A stretch of DNA of 55,664 bases, from contig NZ_JAMBOP010000032.1 in NCBI RefSeq assembly GCF_023715645.1, forward strand, positions 1-55,664, given 5' to 3'. The stretch's first letter is position 1. Each line of letters starts with the position of its first letter. A program made the translations under genes and the position numbers. Under the pieces are notes generated by a model, which had not been told where the DNA came from, ran no database searches, and saw nothing but the letters and a program-made list of their open reading frames with translations. Source of the stretch: Bacillus cytotoxicus. Lineage in GTDB: Bacteria; Bacillota; Bacilli; Bacillales; Bacillaceae_G. Positions 7,216-15,658 of this stretch are shown here, piece after piece.

Positions 7216-8091
7216 TCAATCGGCTCCTCGGTATACATATTGTTCTTTGGGAGATTCTACTGTGTTCCATTTTTTAACTTCTAACATAGGGATATTTGCA
7301 TGAAACGGCTGATAAAACTCTGTTGAAATTGTACCTTCAACTTGAATCCACTCATCATTTTTCCACTCGGCATCTTCAGGTTTCTTGACCAGCATCCCAT
7401 ATACACCCGAATCAGCAACGCAGTGAATAATTCCAAAACGAAAGACAAAATATTGTTCTTTTTTAGCAGAATCATCACGAAAGACAAAACCTTTAAAAGA
7501 AATTGTTTTACCTGTAAATTCACCAGGATAGTTATAAACGACTTCCATTCCTTTTAAAAAGTTTGTATCATTTAAAGCAATTTTGTCTTTTGCTACAAAT
7601 TGCTTCTTCTCTTTTTCCATCACTTCCCGATATCCCTCTTTTGCATAATAAATGCTCGTATCAGGTCTTAAAAACTGCCGATTCATAAACGGGTCTTTAC
7701 TTTCTGGTTGCGCAACTGGAAAATGAAATCCCTTTGCTTTTACGATGTCAGAATCTAACGTTGCAATCGGAAAAAAGAGTCCTGAAATAATTGGAAAACA
7801 AAATAACGTGTACGCAATCGTACGTTTCCACCATGTATTTTCGTCTTTTGAATGATCATGACCACAGTGACTTTCATTACATCCACATTCATGATCATGA
7901 CTATGATTATGTTTACCATGTTCTTTTTGAAATACAATAATCATTTGGACCACAGTTAAAAATCCTAAAATAATCGCTGCTGTTTTTGATAAATACGCAT
8001 ATTTCATATTGATATATTTCGTGATATCTCCTGAAATATGAAGTTGTGCTAATAAAATTGTAAATCCAAGTAAAATATAAGCGCGAAACAT
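7216..8091 (-). CDS. ycgQ: TIGR03943-family permease partner (YcgQ-like)
   Basis: This 291-aa protein has two N-terminal membrane segments, a histidine- and cysteine-rich cytoplasmic loop at about residues 59-86 ('HGKHNHSHDHECGCNESHCGHD'), two more membrane segments near 90-115, and a C-terminal soluble domain ending 'WNTVESPKEQYVYRGAD'. This is the YcgQ/TIGR03943 arrangement, always encoded beside a DUF318 permease. The His/Cys loop suggests metal binding; the transported substrate is unknown. It lies 3 nt after ycgR, so the two are an operon. Confidence 0.8.
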   Translation of the reverse strand: MFRAYILLGFTILLAQLHISGDITKYINMKYAYLSKTAAIILGFLTVVQMIIVFQKEHGKHNHSHDHECGCNESHCGHDHSKDENTWWKRTIAYTLFCFPIISGLFFPIATLDSDIVKAKGFHFPVAQPESKDPFMNRQFLRPDTSIYYAKEGYREVMEKEKKQFVAKDKIALNDTNFLKGMEVVYNYPGEFTGKTISFKGFVFRDDSAKKEQYFVFRFGIIHCVADSGVYGMLVKKPEDAEWKNDEWIQVEGTISTEFYQPFHANIPMLEVKKWNTVESPKEQYVYRGAD

Positions 8092-8094
8092 TAA

Positions 8095-8991
8095 TTACCA
8101 CCCCATCGCATAAATGAGTAGTGAGCTTGCATAAACAACGACTGTAATCAAAATGACAACAACAATAACAAAGCGTGTTTTAAAAGTTGCAAGCATCATA
8201 AACATATTTTTAATATCTACCATCGGTCCGTATACAAGAAAGGCGACTAGAGCTGGTGTTGCAAATGTGCTTTGGAATGAAGATGCAATAAACGCATCAG
8301 CTTCTGAACATAGCGACAAAATAAATGCAAGTCCCATCATAACAATTGGTGAAGAATACGGTCCTTGTCCAATTGCAAGGAGTGTAGAAGTCTTCACAAA
8401 AGTTTGTACGCTTGCCGCAATAAGCGCACCAATGATTAAGAATTTTCCCATTGAAAAAAACTCTTCGACAGCATGTGTACATACGTCCCAAAATTTTTGA
8501 CGAAACGGCCGATTATGATCTACTACTGGGAAATTAGTATTCCGTAGTTGATGGTCTTTAAACATAAATGATAAAACAAGACCGACAATAACAGCGACAA
8601 TAATAGCGACAATAGCGCGATACCAAACCATATGCATACTGCTACCAAATGCTACGTACGTCGCAAATAAAACGACTGGATTAATAATTGGTCCAGTTAA
8701 CATGAAGGCAATCCCTGCATACGGTGGTACCCCTTTCCCGATAAGGCGCCGAACGATCGGAACAATTCCACATTCACACCCTGGGAACATCATCCCTAGA
8801 AAAACTGCTAACAAGACAGACAGAAAACGATTCTTTGGCATCCATTTCGCTACCATATCTTCTGTCACAAACATTTGAATAAATCCTGAAATAAATACAC
8901 CAATTAATACAAATGGCAGTGCTTCAATTAAAATTGAAATAAAAATCGTATTCATTTGCAGGAACGCTTTTGGTAAATGAAACATTTCCAT
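8095..8991 (-). CDS. ycgR: UPF0718/DUF318 permease (YcgR-like)
   Basis: This 298-aa integral membrane protein has about eight helices. Signature elements include 'PGCECGIVPIVRRLIGKGVPPYAGIAFMLTGPIINPVV' around residues 70-107 and 'SLCSEADAFIASSF' around 227-240. The conserved CxC and GPxxNP stretches are typical of this permease family, which is related to ArsP-type organoarsenical permeases. It forms a complex-like pair with the downstream YcgQ-type protein. The first codons 'MEMFHLP' follow a weak ribosome site, so the second ATG is an alternative start. Confidence 0.8.
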   Translation of the reverse strand: MEMFHLPKAFLQMNTIFISILIEALPFVLIGVFISGFIQMFVTEDMVAKWMPKNRFLSVLLAVFLGMMFPGCECGIVPIVRRLIGKGVPPYAGIAFMLTGPIINPVVLFATYVAFGSSMHMVWYRAIVAIIVAVIVGLVLSFMFKDHQLRNTNFPVVDHNRPFRQKFWDVCTHAVEEFFSMGKFLIIGALIAASVQTFVKTSTLLAIGQGPYSSPIVMMGLAFILSLCSEADAFIASSFQSTFATPALVAFLVYGPMVDIKNMFMMLATFKTRFVIVVVILITVVVYASSLLIYAMGW

Positions 8992-9157
8992 GATGCATAT
9001 CCCCTATCTTTTCATTAACAATATGTAATTGTAACTGGAATCTATAGATTGAACAAGTAGTTATAAAAATTAACCTAAATGGTACATTATACATGTTTCA
9101 TTTCGGCAATTCATGAACAGCAGTGGACAAAAAGCTAATTTTTCAATACTTTATAAC

Positions 9158-9192
9158 AAAAAAGCTGTTTTGGAAATGTTCCAAAACAGCTG
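9158..9192 (-). terminator. corA terminator
   Basis: CAGCTGTTTTGGAACATTTC continues into CAAAACAGCTTTTTTG on the minus strand: an AGCTGTTTTGGAA/TTCCAAAACAGCT stem with a T run. Confidence 0.9.
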
Positions 9193-9201
9193 AATTTCAT
9201 A

Positions 9202-10143
9202 TTAAAAATAACGTTTCTTCCAAAAAACAAAAGCCATTAAGCAAGATAATACTGCTGATATTATCATAGCCATTAAAAACCCATGAGGATTTTCACTTAA
9301 AGGAACCGGAACATTCATTCCAAAAAAACTTGAAACCATTGTTGGTACTGATAATATGATTGTCATAGAAGTTAAAAACTTCATAACACTGTTTAAATTA
9401 TTGGAAATGACAGAACTGAATGTATTCATCATACCACTTAAAATATGGCTATATATTTCGGCCATCTCAATTGCCTGCTTATTTTCAATTAATACATCTT
9501 CGAGTAAATCTTGATCATCTTCATACATTTTCAAAAATGTATTATTTCGCATCAATTTTTGAATCACAATCTTATTTGCCTTTAACGATGTTGTAAAATA
9601 CACTAAACTTTTTTCAAGCCCTAATAACGTAAAAATCTCTTTATTTTTCATCGATTTATTGAGCTCATGCTCTAAATCGGTTGTTTTTCGATTAATCTGC
9701 TTTAAGTAACGTAAATAATAAGTAGAAATCGTATATAATAGCTGCAGTGCAAAACGTGTCTTTTTAAACGTATAAAATTCTTTAATACGTTGATTAATAA
9801 AACGTTCAAAAATCGGATTTTCTTCCAAACAAATTGTAACAAAACATTCAGGCATGACAATCATACCAATCGGAATCGTATCATACATTGAATTTCCTTC
9901 TTCGTCATGTCTAACTGTTGGAATATCGACGATAATTAAAGCATTATCATCTTCTTTTTCAATACGCGAACGTTCTTCATCATCCAAGGGGTCTTTAATG
10001 AAGTCCAGTTCAACATTTAATGTTTGAACTAAAAATTGAATTTCTTCTTCCGTTGGATGGAGTACATTAATCCAGCAGCCCTTTTGAATTTCCTCGATCT
10101 CTTGTAGTTTTCCGTTTCGGTCTGTTAAATAAATATTTAACAT
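9202..10143 (-). CDS. corA: CorA-family Mg2+/divalent cation transporter
   Basis: This 313-aa protein has a long cytoplasmic N-terminal alpha/beta and helical domain and two C-terminal membrane helices. The YGMN-type selectivity motif appears as 'FFGMNVP' between them, about 45 residues from the end. CorA forms pentameric channels importing Mg2+. The start ATG 10143 is preceded by GGGGTGA, 5 nt upstream; an in-frame start 14 codons earlier precedes the ribosome site and is less likely. It is a single gene with its own terminator (9158-9192). Confidence 0.9.
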   Translation of the reverse strand: MLNIYLTDRNGKLQEIEEIQKGCWINVLHPTEEEIQFLVQTLNVELDFIKDPLDDEERSRIEKEDDNALIIVDIPTVRHDEEGNSMYDTIPIGMIVMPECFVTICLEENPIFERFINQRIKEFYTFKKTRFALQLLYTISTYYLRYLKQINRKTTDLEHELNKSMKNKEIFTLLGLEKSLVYFTTSLKANKIVIQKLMRNNTFLKMYEDDQDLLEDVLIENKQAIEMAEIYSHILSGMMNTFSSVISNNLNSVMKFLTSMTIILSVPTMVSSFFGMNVPVPLSENPHGFLMAMIISAVLSCLMAFVFWKKRYF

Positions 10144-10302
10144 ACTATCACCCCGATTCTTTTTACATGTAAGAACTAACCTCACTTTGAAATAACAATC
10201 TATTTCAAACCGCCATTTTCAGCATATGAAACAAATGAAGAGATTTCAATAGAAAATTGTTTTGAAAACGCTTTTCTTCACAAATTATTAAAATAGAAAA
10301 AG

Positions 10303-10327
10303 ACAGAGCATACTCTGCCTTTTATAG
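10303..10327 (-). terminator. Terminator of the flippase-like gene
   Basis: GGCAGAGTATGCTCTGTCTT with a following T run on the minus strand, directly after the stop. Confidence 0.8.
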
Positions 10328-10330
10328 ACA

Positions 10331-11710
10331 TTATGTTGCCTTTATAACATATTTAGAAAGTATCCACAAGTTAAATGAAACAGAAACAGTATAACCAGCA
10401 TACGTCGCAATAATAAAACTGATATAATCAAATTGTGGAAGTAACACAATGTTTAATACAATTTTGATCCCTATTCCTATACATAAACCAATTACTGTTT
10501 TCCCCTGTTGATTAACACCTTGTAGCATAGCCGCTGTTACAGAAAATAGCGAAAATAATATACAAGCCGGTGCGTAATAACGTAAAATCACACTTCCTAG
10601 CGCAGGATCATTTCCTACCCCAAATAGTAATGTATATATCGGCTCTGCTAAAACCATCATTCCTAACGATGCTGGAATTGTTAAGAATACTACGAGCAAA
10701 TTTGTTCTTGTAAAATGTTTATATAATAACTGATCGTTTTTGGCTGTATACGCCTTCGTCATTTCAGGAACGAGTGACATACTAAAAGCTGTAGCGACCG
10801 AAACTGGAATTAACACAACCATTTGTACAAGTCCAATCACAGCATTTATTTTTTCCGCTTCCCGCTGTAAATATCCAATTTGCATTAATAACTTATTAAT
10901 TGTAAATGTATCGATTGTTTGATACAAAGGAATTGCAAGACCAACAACAACAAATGGAATCGAATATGCAAATAATTCTTTGTACAGTGCGAAAAATGAT
11001 TTTGTTGTTTGTGGAACACTCATATTTTCTTTTTTCTTTAAATGACGTCTTCTCTTAAAGTAATATGTAATTAATATTCCAAGTCCTGCTACAGCTCCTA
11101 CAAAAGCACCAAACGTAGCAACTCCAACCGCCAACGCTGTTGATCCTTTGTATAATTGAAGCACTGCAAAACTTCCAATTAAGATTGTTAACATGCGAAA
11201 AAACTGTTCCACTACTACACTTAAAGCAGATGGCCCCATTGATTGAAACCCTTGAAAAAACCCACGGAATAAACTCATAGAAGGTACAATTAATAAAGCA
11301 AAGCTTACAATTTGAATATTATATGTAACAGCTGTTACACTATTTCCCGTTTGATCTCCGCTATCAATAACAACCTTTGCTAGATTGGGAGCTAAACAAT
11401 ATAACGACAAAAATGATATAACTCCCATACATCCCATAAAAATAAGCCCGCTTTTTAATACTCGTTTCACCGTATGATAATCGTCTAGTTCATTATATTT
11501 AGATACCATTTTGGAGACAGCTAAAGGAAGTCCCATCGTTGCGATACTAAGCATAATTGTATAAGGGCGGTAAGCGTATGTATATAATACATATCCTCCC
11601 GTTCCAACCATCGCTGTAAAAGGAACAACATATATAAAACCTAACATTTTCGAAATCATCGTTGCCATTGTTAAAAAGAATGTTCCGCGTAAAAACGGTG
11701 ACCCTTTCAT
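10331..11710 (-). CDS. MurJ/SpoVB-like (YtgP-related) lipid-linked polysaccharide flippase, short form
   Basis: This 459-aa protein has about 12 membrane segments. From 'RGTFFLTMATMISKMLGFIYVVPFTAMVG' to 'LLPQFDYISFIIATYAGY' it follows the YtgP/SpoVB family, whose members move lipid-linked cell-wall precursors. Conserved stretches include 'MGLPLAVSKMVSKYN', 'RGFFQGFQSMGPSALSVVVEQFFRM' and 'GLAIPLYQTIDTFTINK'. YtgP-type proteins are usually about 515-545 aa and end with two further helices. This one stops about 70 residues earlier and a terminator follows at once, so it is a naturally short paralogue or an old truncation. Confidence 0.75.
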   Translation of the reverse strand: MKGSPFLRGTFFLTMATMISKMLGFIYVVPFTAMVGTGGYVLYTYAYRPYTIMLSIATMGLPLAVSKMVSKYNELDDYHTVKRVLKSGLIFMGCMGVISFLSLYCLAPNLAKVVIDSGDQTGNSVTAVTYNIQIVSFALLIVPSMSLFRGFFQGFQSMGPSALSVVVEQFFRMLTILIGSFAVLQLYKGSTALAVGVATFGAFVGAVAGLGILITYYFKRRRHLKKKENMSVPQTTKSFFALYKELFAYSIPFVVVGLAIPLYQTIDTFTINKLLMQIGYLQREAEKINAVIGLVQMVVLIPVSVATAFSMSLVPEMTKAYTAKNDQLLYKHFTRTNLLVVFLTIPASLGMMVLAEPIYTLLFGVGNDPALGSVILRYYAPACILFSLFSVTAAMLQGVNQQGKTVIGLCIGIGIKIVLNIVLLPQFDYISFIIATYAGYTVSVSFNLWILSKYVIKAT

Positions 11711-11775
11711 GAAACTCCTCCGCTATACTGTTTTACTACACCATATGGACAACTTTCTACTTTTAGAACTTATAT

Positions 11776-11995
11776 ATGTCCATTTTGATTTTTCAACATC
11801 CAAGTTACTGTTATGTAAAACAAAAAGTGATATGCTACTTGTTTGCTCCTTTTGTTTTAACAGTGCCTGTGGCAGAAAAAGGCACTGACCGCTTCTTTAC
11901 GTGGCTAGTCGCTCTCGCCCAGCTAAAAAAAGTGATTTTTATGTTTGCTTTTCAATTTGTATTTATATATAAGCTAAACCTAATCACTCAGAACC
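11776..11995 (-). repeat. Interspersed repeat family copy (reverse orientation)
   Basis: It runs from 'TCCATTTTGATTTTTCAACATCC' through GGCAGAAAAAGGCACTGACC and 'GTCGCTCTCGCCCAGCT' to the 'TTTGTATTTATATATAA' end. It fills the gap between the flippase-like and DedA genes; the open frame through it is not a gene. Confidence 0.7.
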
Positions 11996-12038
11996 TTAAA
12001 ATGGAGTCTTATTTTCCGCAAATAGCAGATAAACAAAG

Positions 12039-12065
12039 AAAAAAGCCAATGGAAATCCATTGACT
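12039..12065 (-). terminator. dedA terminator
   Basis: On the minus strand GTCAATGGATTTCCATTGGC is followed by TTTTTTC. The stem CAATGGA/TCCATTG lies directly behind the stop. Confidence 0.75.
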
Positions 12066-12668
12066 TTAACGAACTGTTTTTCTTTTTTTCAATAATTTCA
12101 TCCCTATGTATAAAGCAACAAAAAGAATCGCCCCTGCGATGAAATAATGCGTGTAATCAGCAGCATATTCTTTAATATGACGCCAATTCCCGCCAAGTTT
12201 TTCACCTAAATAAATAAACAGGATAGACCACGGAACAATCGCGAGTACTGTATATGCCGTAAATCGTTTTAATGACATTTTAGCTAGTCCTGCTGGAATC
12301 GATATTGCATGACGTACAACTGGGATAAAGCGCGCAGAGAAAATCACGCCTGCACCATATCGTTTAAACCATTCTTCCGCTACATCTAAATGTTTCTTTT
12401 TAATCAACAAATATTTACCATATTTTTCAACAACCGGACGTCCGCCGTAATATCCAAGCCAATACAAGAAAATTTGTGCTAACGTTCCACCAATCGTCCC
12501 GGCAATTACTGCCCCAACGAAATTAATTTCTCCCTTAGCAACTAAATAACCCGCATAAGATAATACAATTTCACTCGGAATAATTTCAATCATAAGTCCT
12601 AGCGCAATTCCGGAATAGCCTAGACTTATAAAAAATTGTAGTAACTGTTCAACCAAATTTGCTAACAT
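12066..12668 (-). CDS. DedA family membrane protein
   Basis: This 200-aa protein has the DedA/SNARE-associated domain: 'IEIIPSEIVLSYAGYLVAKGE' near residue 27, 'GTIGGTLAQIFLYWLGYYGGRPVVEKYG' (58-85) and the conserved 'RFIPVVRHAISIPAGLAKMSLKRF' (113-136). DedA proteins are involved in undecaprenyl-phosphate or phospholipid translocation and membrane homeostasis. The ATG is preceded by AAGGAGATAATGAAGA. Single gene with its own terminator. Confidence 0.88.
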   Translation of the reverse strand: MLANLVEQLLQFFISLGYSGIALGLMIEIIPSEIVLSYAGYLVAKGEINFVGAVIAGTIGGTLAQIFLYWLGYYGGRPVVEKYGKYLLIKKKHLDVAEEWFKRYGAGVIFSARFIPVVRHAISIPAGLAKMSLKRFTAYTVLAIVPWSILFIYLGEKLGGNWRHIKEYAADYTHYFIAGAILFVALYIGMKLLKKRKTVR

Positions 12669-12795
12669 TCTTCATTATCTCCTTTTTTCTACGCACACAC
12701 TTTCTTATTATTTCATAAAAATCTACCATTGCCAATATGCTACCACTTTATAGTATAAAATTATGCAATAATTCAAAAAACACACTTGCCATTTC

Positions 12796-12990
12796 TATAT
12801 AAATCTAAATTGAAAAACTGGCATAAAACCTCCTTTTTTAGGGGCGGACGATAGCGTCTGATCGCGCATAGGAGCGGTCAGGACCTTTTCCTGCCACATG
12901 CCCGGTTTTAAACAAAAGAAGCTCAGTAGATGGCATGTTGTATTCTGCATAGCAGTAATCAAAGTGGATTTATATATTTCGAAAGGAGAA
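12796..12990 (+). repeat. Interspersed repeat family copy
   Basis: The core AGCGGTCAGGACCTTTTCCT and the 'CATGTTGTATTCTGCATAGC' tail are clear. A short internal deletion removes most of the 'AAGGAGCAAGCAAGTAGCG' part. The remainder of the 12669-13078 gap holds only a possible 27-aa ORF. Confidence 0.8.
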
Positions 12991-12998
12991 AGTACACG

Positions 12999-13082
12999 AT
13001 GGAATATAGGTTACTAGAAATTATTCTAAAAGACAAGCAAGTTATTAAAAATTCACTAATTCTTTACAAAGAAATACTTTAA
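12999..13082 (+). CDS. Possible 27-aa peptide or gene remnant
   Basis: The ORF MEYRLLEIILKDKQVIKNSL is followed by ILYKEIL and ends at TAA 13080-13082, overlapping the stop of the convergent NUDIX gene by 4 nt. GAAAGGAGAA is well placed 9 nt upstream. The ribosome site and the first part adjoin a repeat copy, so this may be the stranded 5' end of a lost gene. Confidence 0.3.
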   Translation: MEYRLLEIILKDKQVIKNSLILYKEIL

Positions 13083-13696
13083 TCAACTAATTTTTCTTTA
13101 TTCGGATCTTTCATGTAAGCAAACATTTGCCGGATTTGCCATTCTGTGTTTCTTGCTATCGAGAGTGCCGGCAATTCTTCTTCTCCAAAAAAGCGAACAT
13201 CTTCTGTTTCAATACCGATTTGTCTTTCACCACCTACTATTTCACAACTAATAAATATCTTATATACATCCATTGCAGAAGGTGATGTTTGGTGTTTCTG
13301 TTTATCAAAGATAGATAATAAACGAAAATTTTCTACTTTGTAACCTGTCTCTTCTAAAACTTCTTTTTGCGCAACTTCCGTAGGTGTATATCCAATATCA
13401 GCCCATCCACCTGGAAGTGCCCATTTCTTATCACTTTTCTCTTTTACAAAAAGTAACTTTCCTTCTTGAGACACGACCGCTCGAATATCCACTTTTGGAG
13501 TTTGATAACCCGTTTCACTTGCAAATAAATGCTCGACTATTTCCCAATCCGTTTTTGTATAATGTGACATCATTTCAATCGATAATTTTCGAAGCTCTTG
13601 GAAACGTTCTATATCATATACATCTTTTGAATATGCTAATCCAGCCTGCGCAATTGCCTGTATTTGTTTTACCCATTCAACCCATTTTATCTCCAT
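13079..13696 (-). CDS. NUDIX hydrolase with N-terminal helical domain
   Basis: This 205-aa protein has a helical NUDIX N-terminal domain (about residues 5-60) and a NUDIX domain from about 65. The Nudix box is 'GGWADIGYTPTEVAQKEVLEETGY' (residues 96-119). The key metal-binding glutamates E115/E116 are present; the upstream E is Y103 and the usual R is K111, as in the 'GGWADVG...KEVKEE' subgroup to which ADP-ribose and related nucleotide pyrophosphatases belong. The substrate is not determinable. The ATG follows AGGGGGGAGAATA. Confidence 0.85.
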   Translation of the reverse strand: MEIKWVEWVKQIQAIAQAGLAYSKDVYDIERFQELRKLSIEMMSHYTKTDWEIVEHLFASETGYQTPKVDIRAVVSQEGKLLFVKEKSDKKWALPGGWADIGYTPTEVAQKEVLEETGYKVENFRLLSIFDKQKHQTSPSAMDVYKIFISCEIVGGERQIGIETEDVRFFGEEELPALSIARNTEWQIRQMFAYMKDPNKEKLVD

Positions 13697-13857
13697 TATT
13701 CTCCCCCCTCAATTTCAATTATACTTAACCATAGGTATAAATCCACCCTGACTTTCCAACACACAAGTCGCCGCATGCCAAGCAAAAAATAACCTGCTAC
13801 TTTCTGAGGCCACTGAAAAACTAACGTTTTTTCAGCTCAAAAACCGGATGCGAAATT

Positions 13858-13912
13858 AGAAAGGCGACTTTTCGTTCAAAATGGAACGAAAAGTCGCCTT
13901 TCTTTCTATTCT
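13858..13912 (-). terminator. Transposase terminator
   Basis: A long perfect stem (GAAAGGCGACTTTTCGTTC / GAACGAAAAGTCGCCTTTC) lies just behind the transposase stop and is followed by T-rich sequence. Confidence 0.75.
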
Positions 13913-13916
13913 TTTT

Positions 13917-15389
13917 TTACTTTTCTTCCTTCATTAAGGTCATAATTCGTTTTAAATTGACGGCAAATATAGCCATCGCACCTTGCATTCGCATACCAAT
14001 GAGACCCGAGGAAGATGCTACATCGTACCCGTGTCTATGTTTAAGTTCACTATTTTTCGCTTCAATTTTATAACGTTCTTTACCCTTTTCTTTAAAATAT
14101 GCACTTTCTTGAAATGCCTCTTGTTCCTTATGTTCTGTAGATTTAATCGTGACAGAATATGTCTTACTTTTTGCACCTTCTTTATAGCACCCAGCTTTAA
14201 ATGGACATACTTTACATTTTTCAATATCAAAATAGTACGTATGACTTTGATTATTGTTTACATTTTTCTTACCAGTACGTGCCTTACGAACGGCCATGTG
14301 TCCAGCTTTACAAACATACATACCCGCATCTTTATTGAACTCAAATTCATCTTCTTTCTTACGCGGTCCTTGTGTTACGATTGGGTTTAATTTAGAGACT
14401 AATTGTAATTTATGTTGATTGGCGTATTTAATATTATTTTTCTCTGAATACGCAGTATCTCCAATGACCGTATCAATTTTCATTCCTGTTTCACGACTTT
14501 TTCCAACCAATGTTTGAAGGTATTTTCCATCGCTTTTTTCACCAGTTGTAATTACCGCAGCCGTAATGATTCGTTCTTCACTCATCGCAATATGGGTTTT
14601 ATATCCAAAGAAAGAAGAGTCAGCTGTTTTATGCCCTACTCGTGCATCAGGATCTTGTGACATTTGAAGGTGTTCTTGATGATCTTCTACAATTTCTTTT
14701 AAATAGTTGAGCTTTTCTTTTACATTTGGATATTCACGAATGATTTCTTCTTTTTCTACAGCCTCAATGACTTTTTGACAATAGTCAAGTTCGTCACCTA
14801 AGTCGTCCATTGTTGTTTTTGGTGGGAACTTTTCTTTCATTCCTTCATCGATTTGATAAACCGCTTTGCGGAGTAGTTTTGATTTCTCCATTAAAAATTC
14901 TCTCGGTGATTTCTGATTGAAGCGTGCCTTAGTATGCGTGGCATCGACGATAATAGATTTACTTTTAATCAGATCCTTTTCCAGTGCGATTTCCACTGTT
15001 TTTTGGATAAGCATGTCAAGTAATCCTATATCTTTTAAGCGAAGCTTACGAAATTTCGTTAATGAACTAGGGTCAATTACCATATCTTCTGGTGCCATAT
15101 CTAAGAAATATTTAAATGACATGTCGTATTTTGAGCGTTCAACAACATCTACATCTGATAAGTCAAAAATGGATTTTAGTAATAAATATTTGAACATACG
15201 AACGGGCGGCACTGCATTGCGACCATTATCGAGACAATATTTACTTTTCAGTTCCTCTAAAACAAAAGAAAAATCCACCATTCCATTAAATTGACGGAGC
15301 ATATTATCTTTTGGTATGACGATATCGTAAATCGCCATGAATGGGCTAAGGTTAAGAGATTGTTGTTTTGAAATCATCCAAGACACCAC
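13917..15389 (-). CDS. IS1182-family transposase
   Basis: This is a 490-aa DDE transposase. An N-terminal DUF772-type domain (about residues 15-95, 'MVDFSFVLEELKSKYCLDNGRNAVPPVRMFKYLLL') precedes the catalytic core. Acidic residues are visible in 'IIVDATHTKARF', 'TVIGDTAYSEKNN' and 'IEAKNSELKHRHGYDVA'. A Cys cluster 'CKVCPFKAGC' near residue 390 is typical for the family. The frame is full length and uninterrupted. The first ATG gives 'MVSWMISKQQ'; the internal 'MISKQQSLNL' start is a good alternative. Confidence 0.95.
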   Translation of the reverse strand: MVSWMISKQQSLNLSPFMAIYDIVIPKDNMLRQFNGMVDFSFVLEELKSKYCLDNGRNAVPPVRMFKYLLLKSIFDLSDVDVVERSKYDMSFKYFLDMAPEDMVIDPSSLTKFRKLRLKDIGLLDMLIQKTVEIALEKDLIKSKSIIVDATHTKARFNQKSPREFLMEKSKLLRKAVYQIDEGMKEKFPPKTTMDDLGDELDYCQKVIEAVEKEEIIREYPNVKEKLNYLKEIVEDHQEHLQMSQDPDARVGHKTADSSFFGYKTHIAMSEERIITAAVITTGEKSDGKYLQTLVGKSRETGMKIDTVIGDTAYSEKNNIKYANQHKLQLVSKLNPIVTQGPRKKEDEFEFNKDAGMYVCKAGHMAVRKARTGKKNVNNNQSHTYYFDIEKCKVCPFKAGCYKEGAKSKTYSVTIKSTEHKEQEAFQESAYFKEKGKERYKIEAKNSELKHRHGYDVASSSGLIGMRMQGAMAIFAVNLKRIMTLMKEEK

Positions 15390-15423
15390 CTAGAATTAGT
15401 ACAACCATTATACATGAAAAAAA

Positions 15424-15464
15424 CGAAAGCTTCCTCGATTTCATCGAGGAAGCTTTCGTTTTTT
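15424..15464. terminator. Hairpin/terminator at the promoter-side end of the IS
   Basis: AACGAAAGCTTCCTCGAT-TTC-ATCGAGGAAGCTTTCGTT with a T run. It is 18 bp long and perfect. It sits between the IS end and the transposase promoter, where it would block transcription entering from outside. Confidence 0.8.
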
Positions 15465-15615
15465 CTCTGAGGACTTTTTCAGTGGCCTCTACTTTCTTCC
15501 TCTCTTTGTTTGAACATCGTATGTATCAAAGACCGCTTCTACTCATGGCCAGATGCTCCCGTCCACCTAAAAAGAAAAGAGTTTTATATCAGGTTTTTCA
15601 TTTGGATTTATACGG

Positions 15616-15656
15616 GCAAAAAAAGAGATTGATCGTTCAATCTCTTTTTTGCCCGT
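15616..15656 (-). terminator. cotH terminator
   Basis: The stem GGGCAAAAAAGAGATTGA/TCAATCTCTTTTTTTGCCC with a four-base loop is directly behind the stop; the T run is part of the stem. Confidence 0.8.
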
Positions 15657-15658
15657 AT

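Larger units (their letters stand above)
13806..15489 (-). mobile_element. Complete IS1182-family insertion sequence (1684 bp)
   Basis: Terminal inverted repeats GAGGCCACTGAAAAA are at 13806-13820 and, inverted, at 15475-15489. The 8-bp target duplication TACTTTCT is at 13798-13805 and 15490-15497. One intact transposase gene is inside, with hairpin/terminators at both ends (13860-13908 and 15424-15464). Perfect duplications and an uninterrupted gene point to a recent, probably still active insertion. Confidence 0.92.
13737..15617 (-). repeat. Interspersed repeat family copy, split by the IS1182-family element
   Basis: The two halves are 13737-13805 ('CTGACTTTCCAACACACAAGTCG...CCTGC') and 15490-15617 ('...CATGGCCAGATGCTCCCGTCC...ATTTGGATTTAT'). 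Joined at the 8-bp duplication they match the uninterrupted copy at 21660-21838 closely. Confidence 0.85.

Noticed and set aside
11776-12063. 95-aa plus-strand ORF
   Set aside because: It consists of an interspersed repeat copy and the dedA terminator region.
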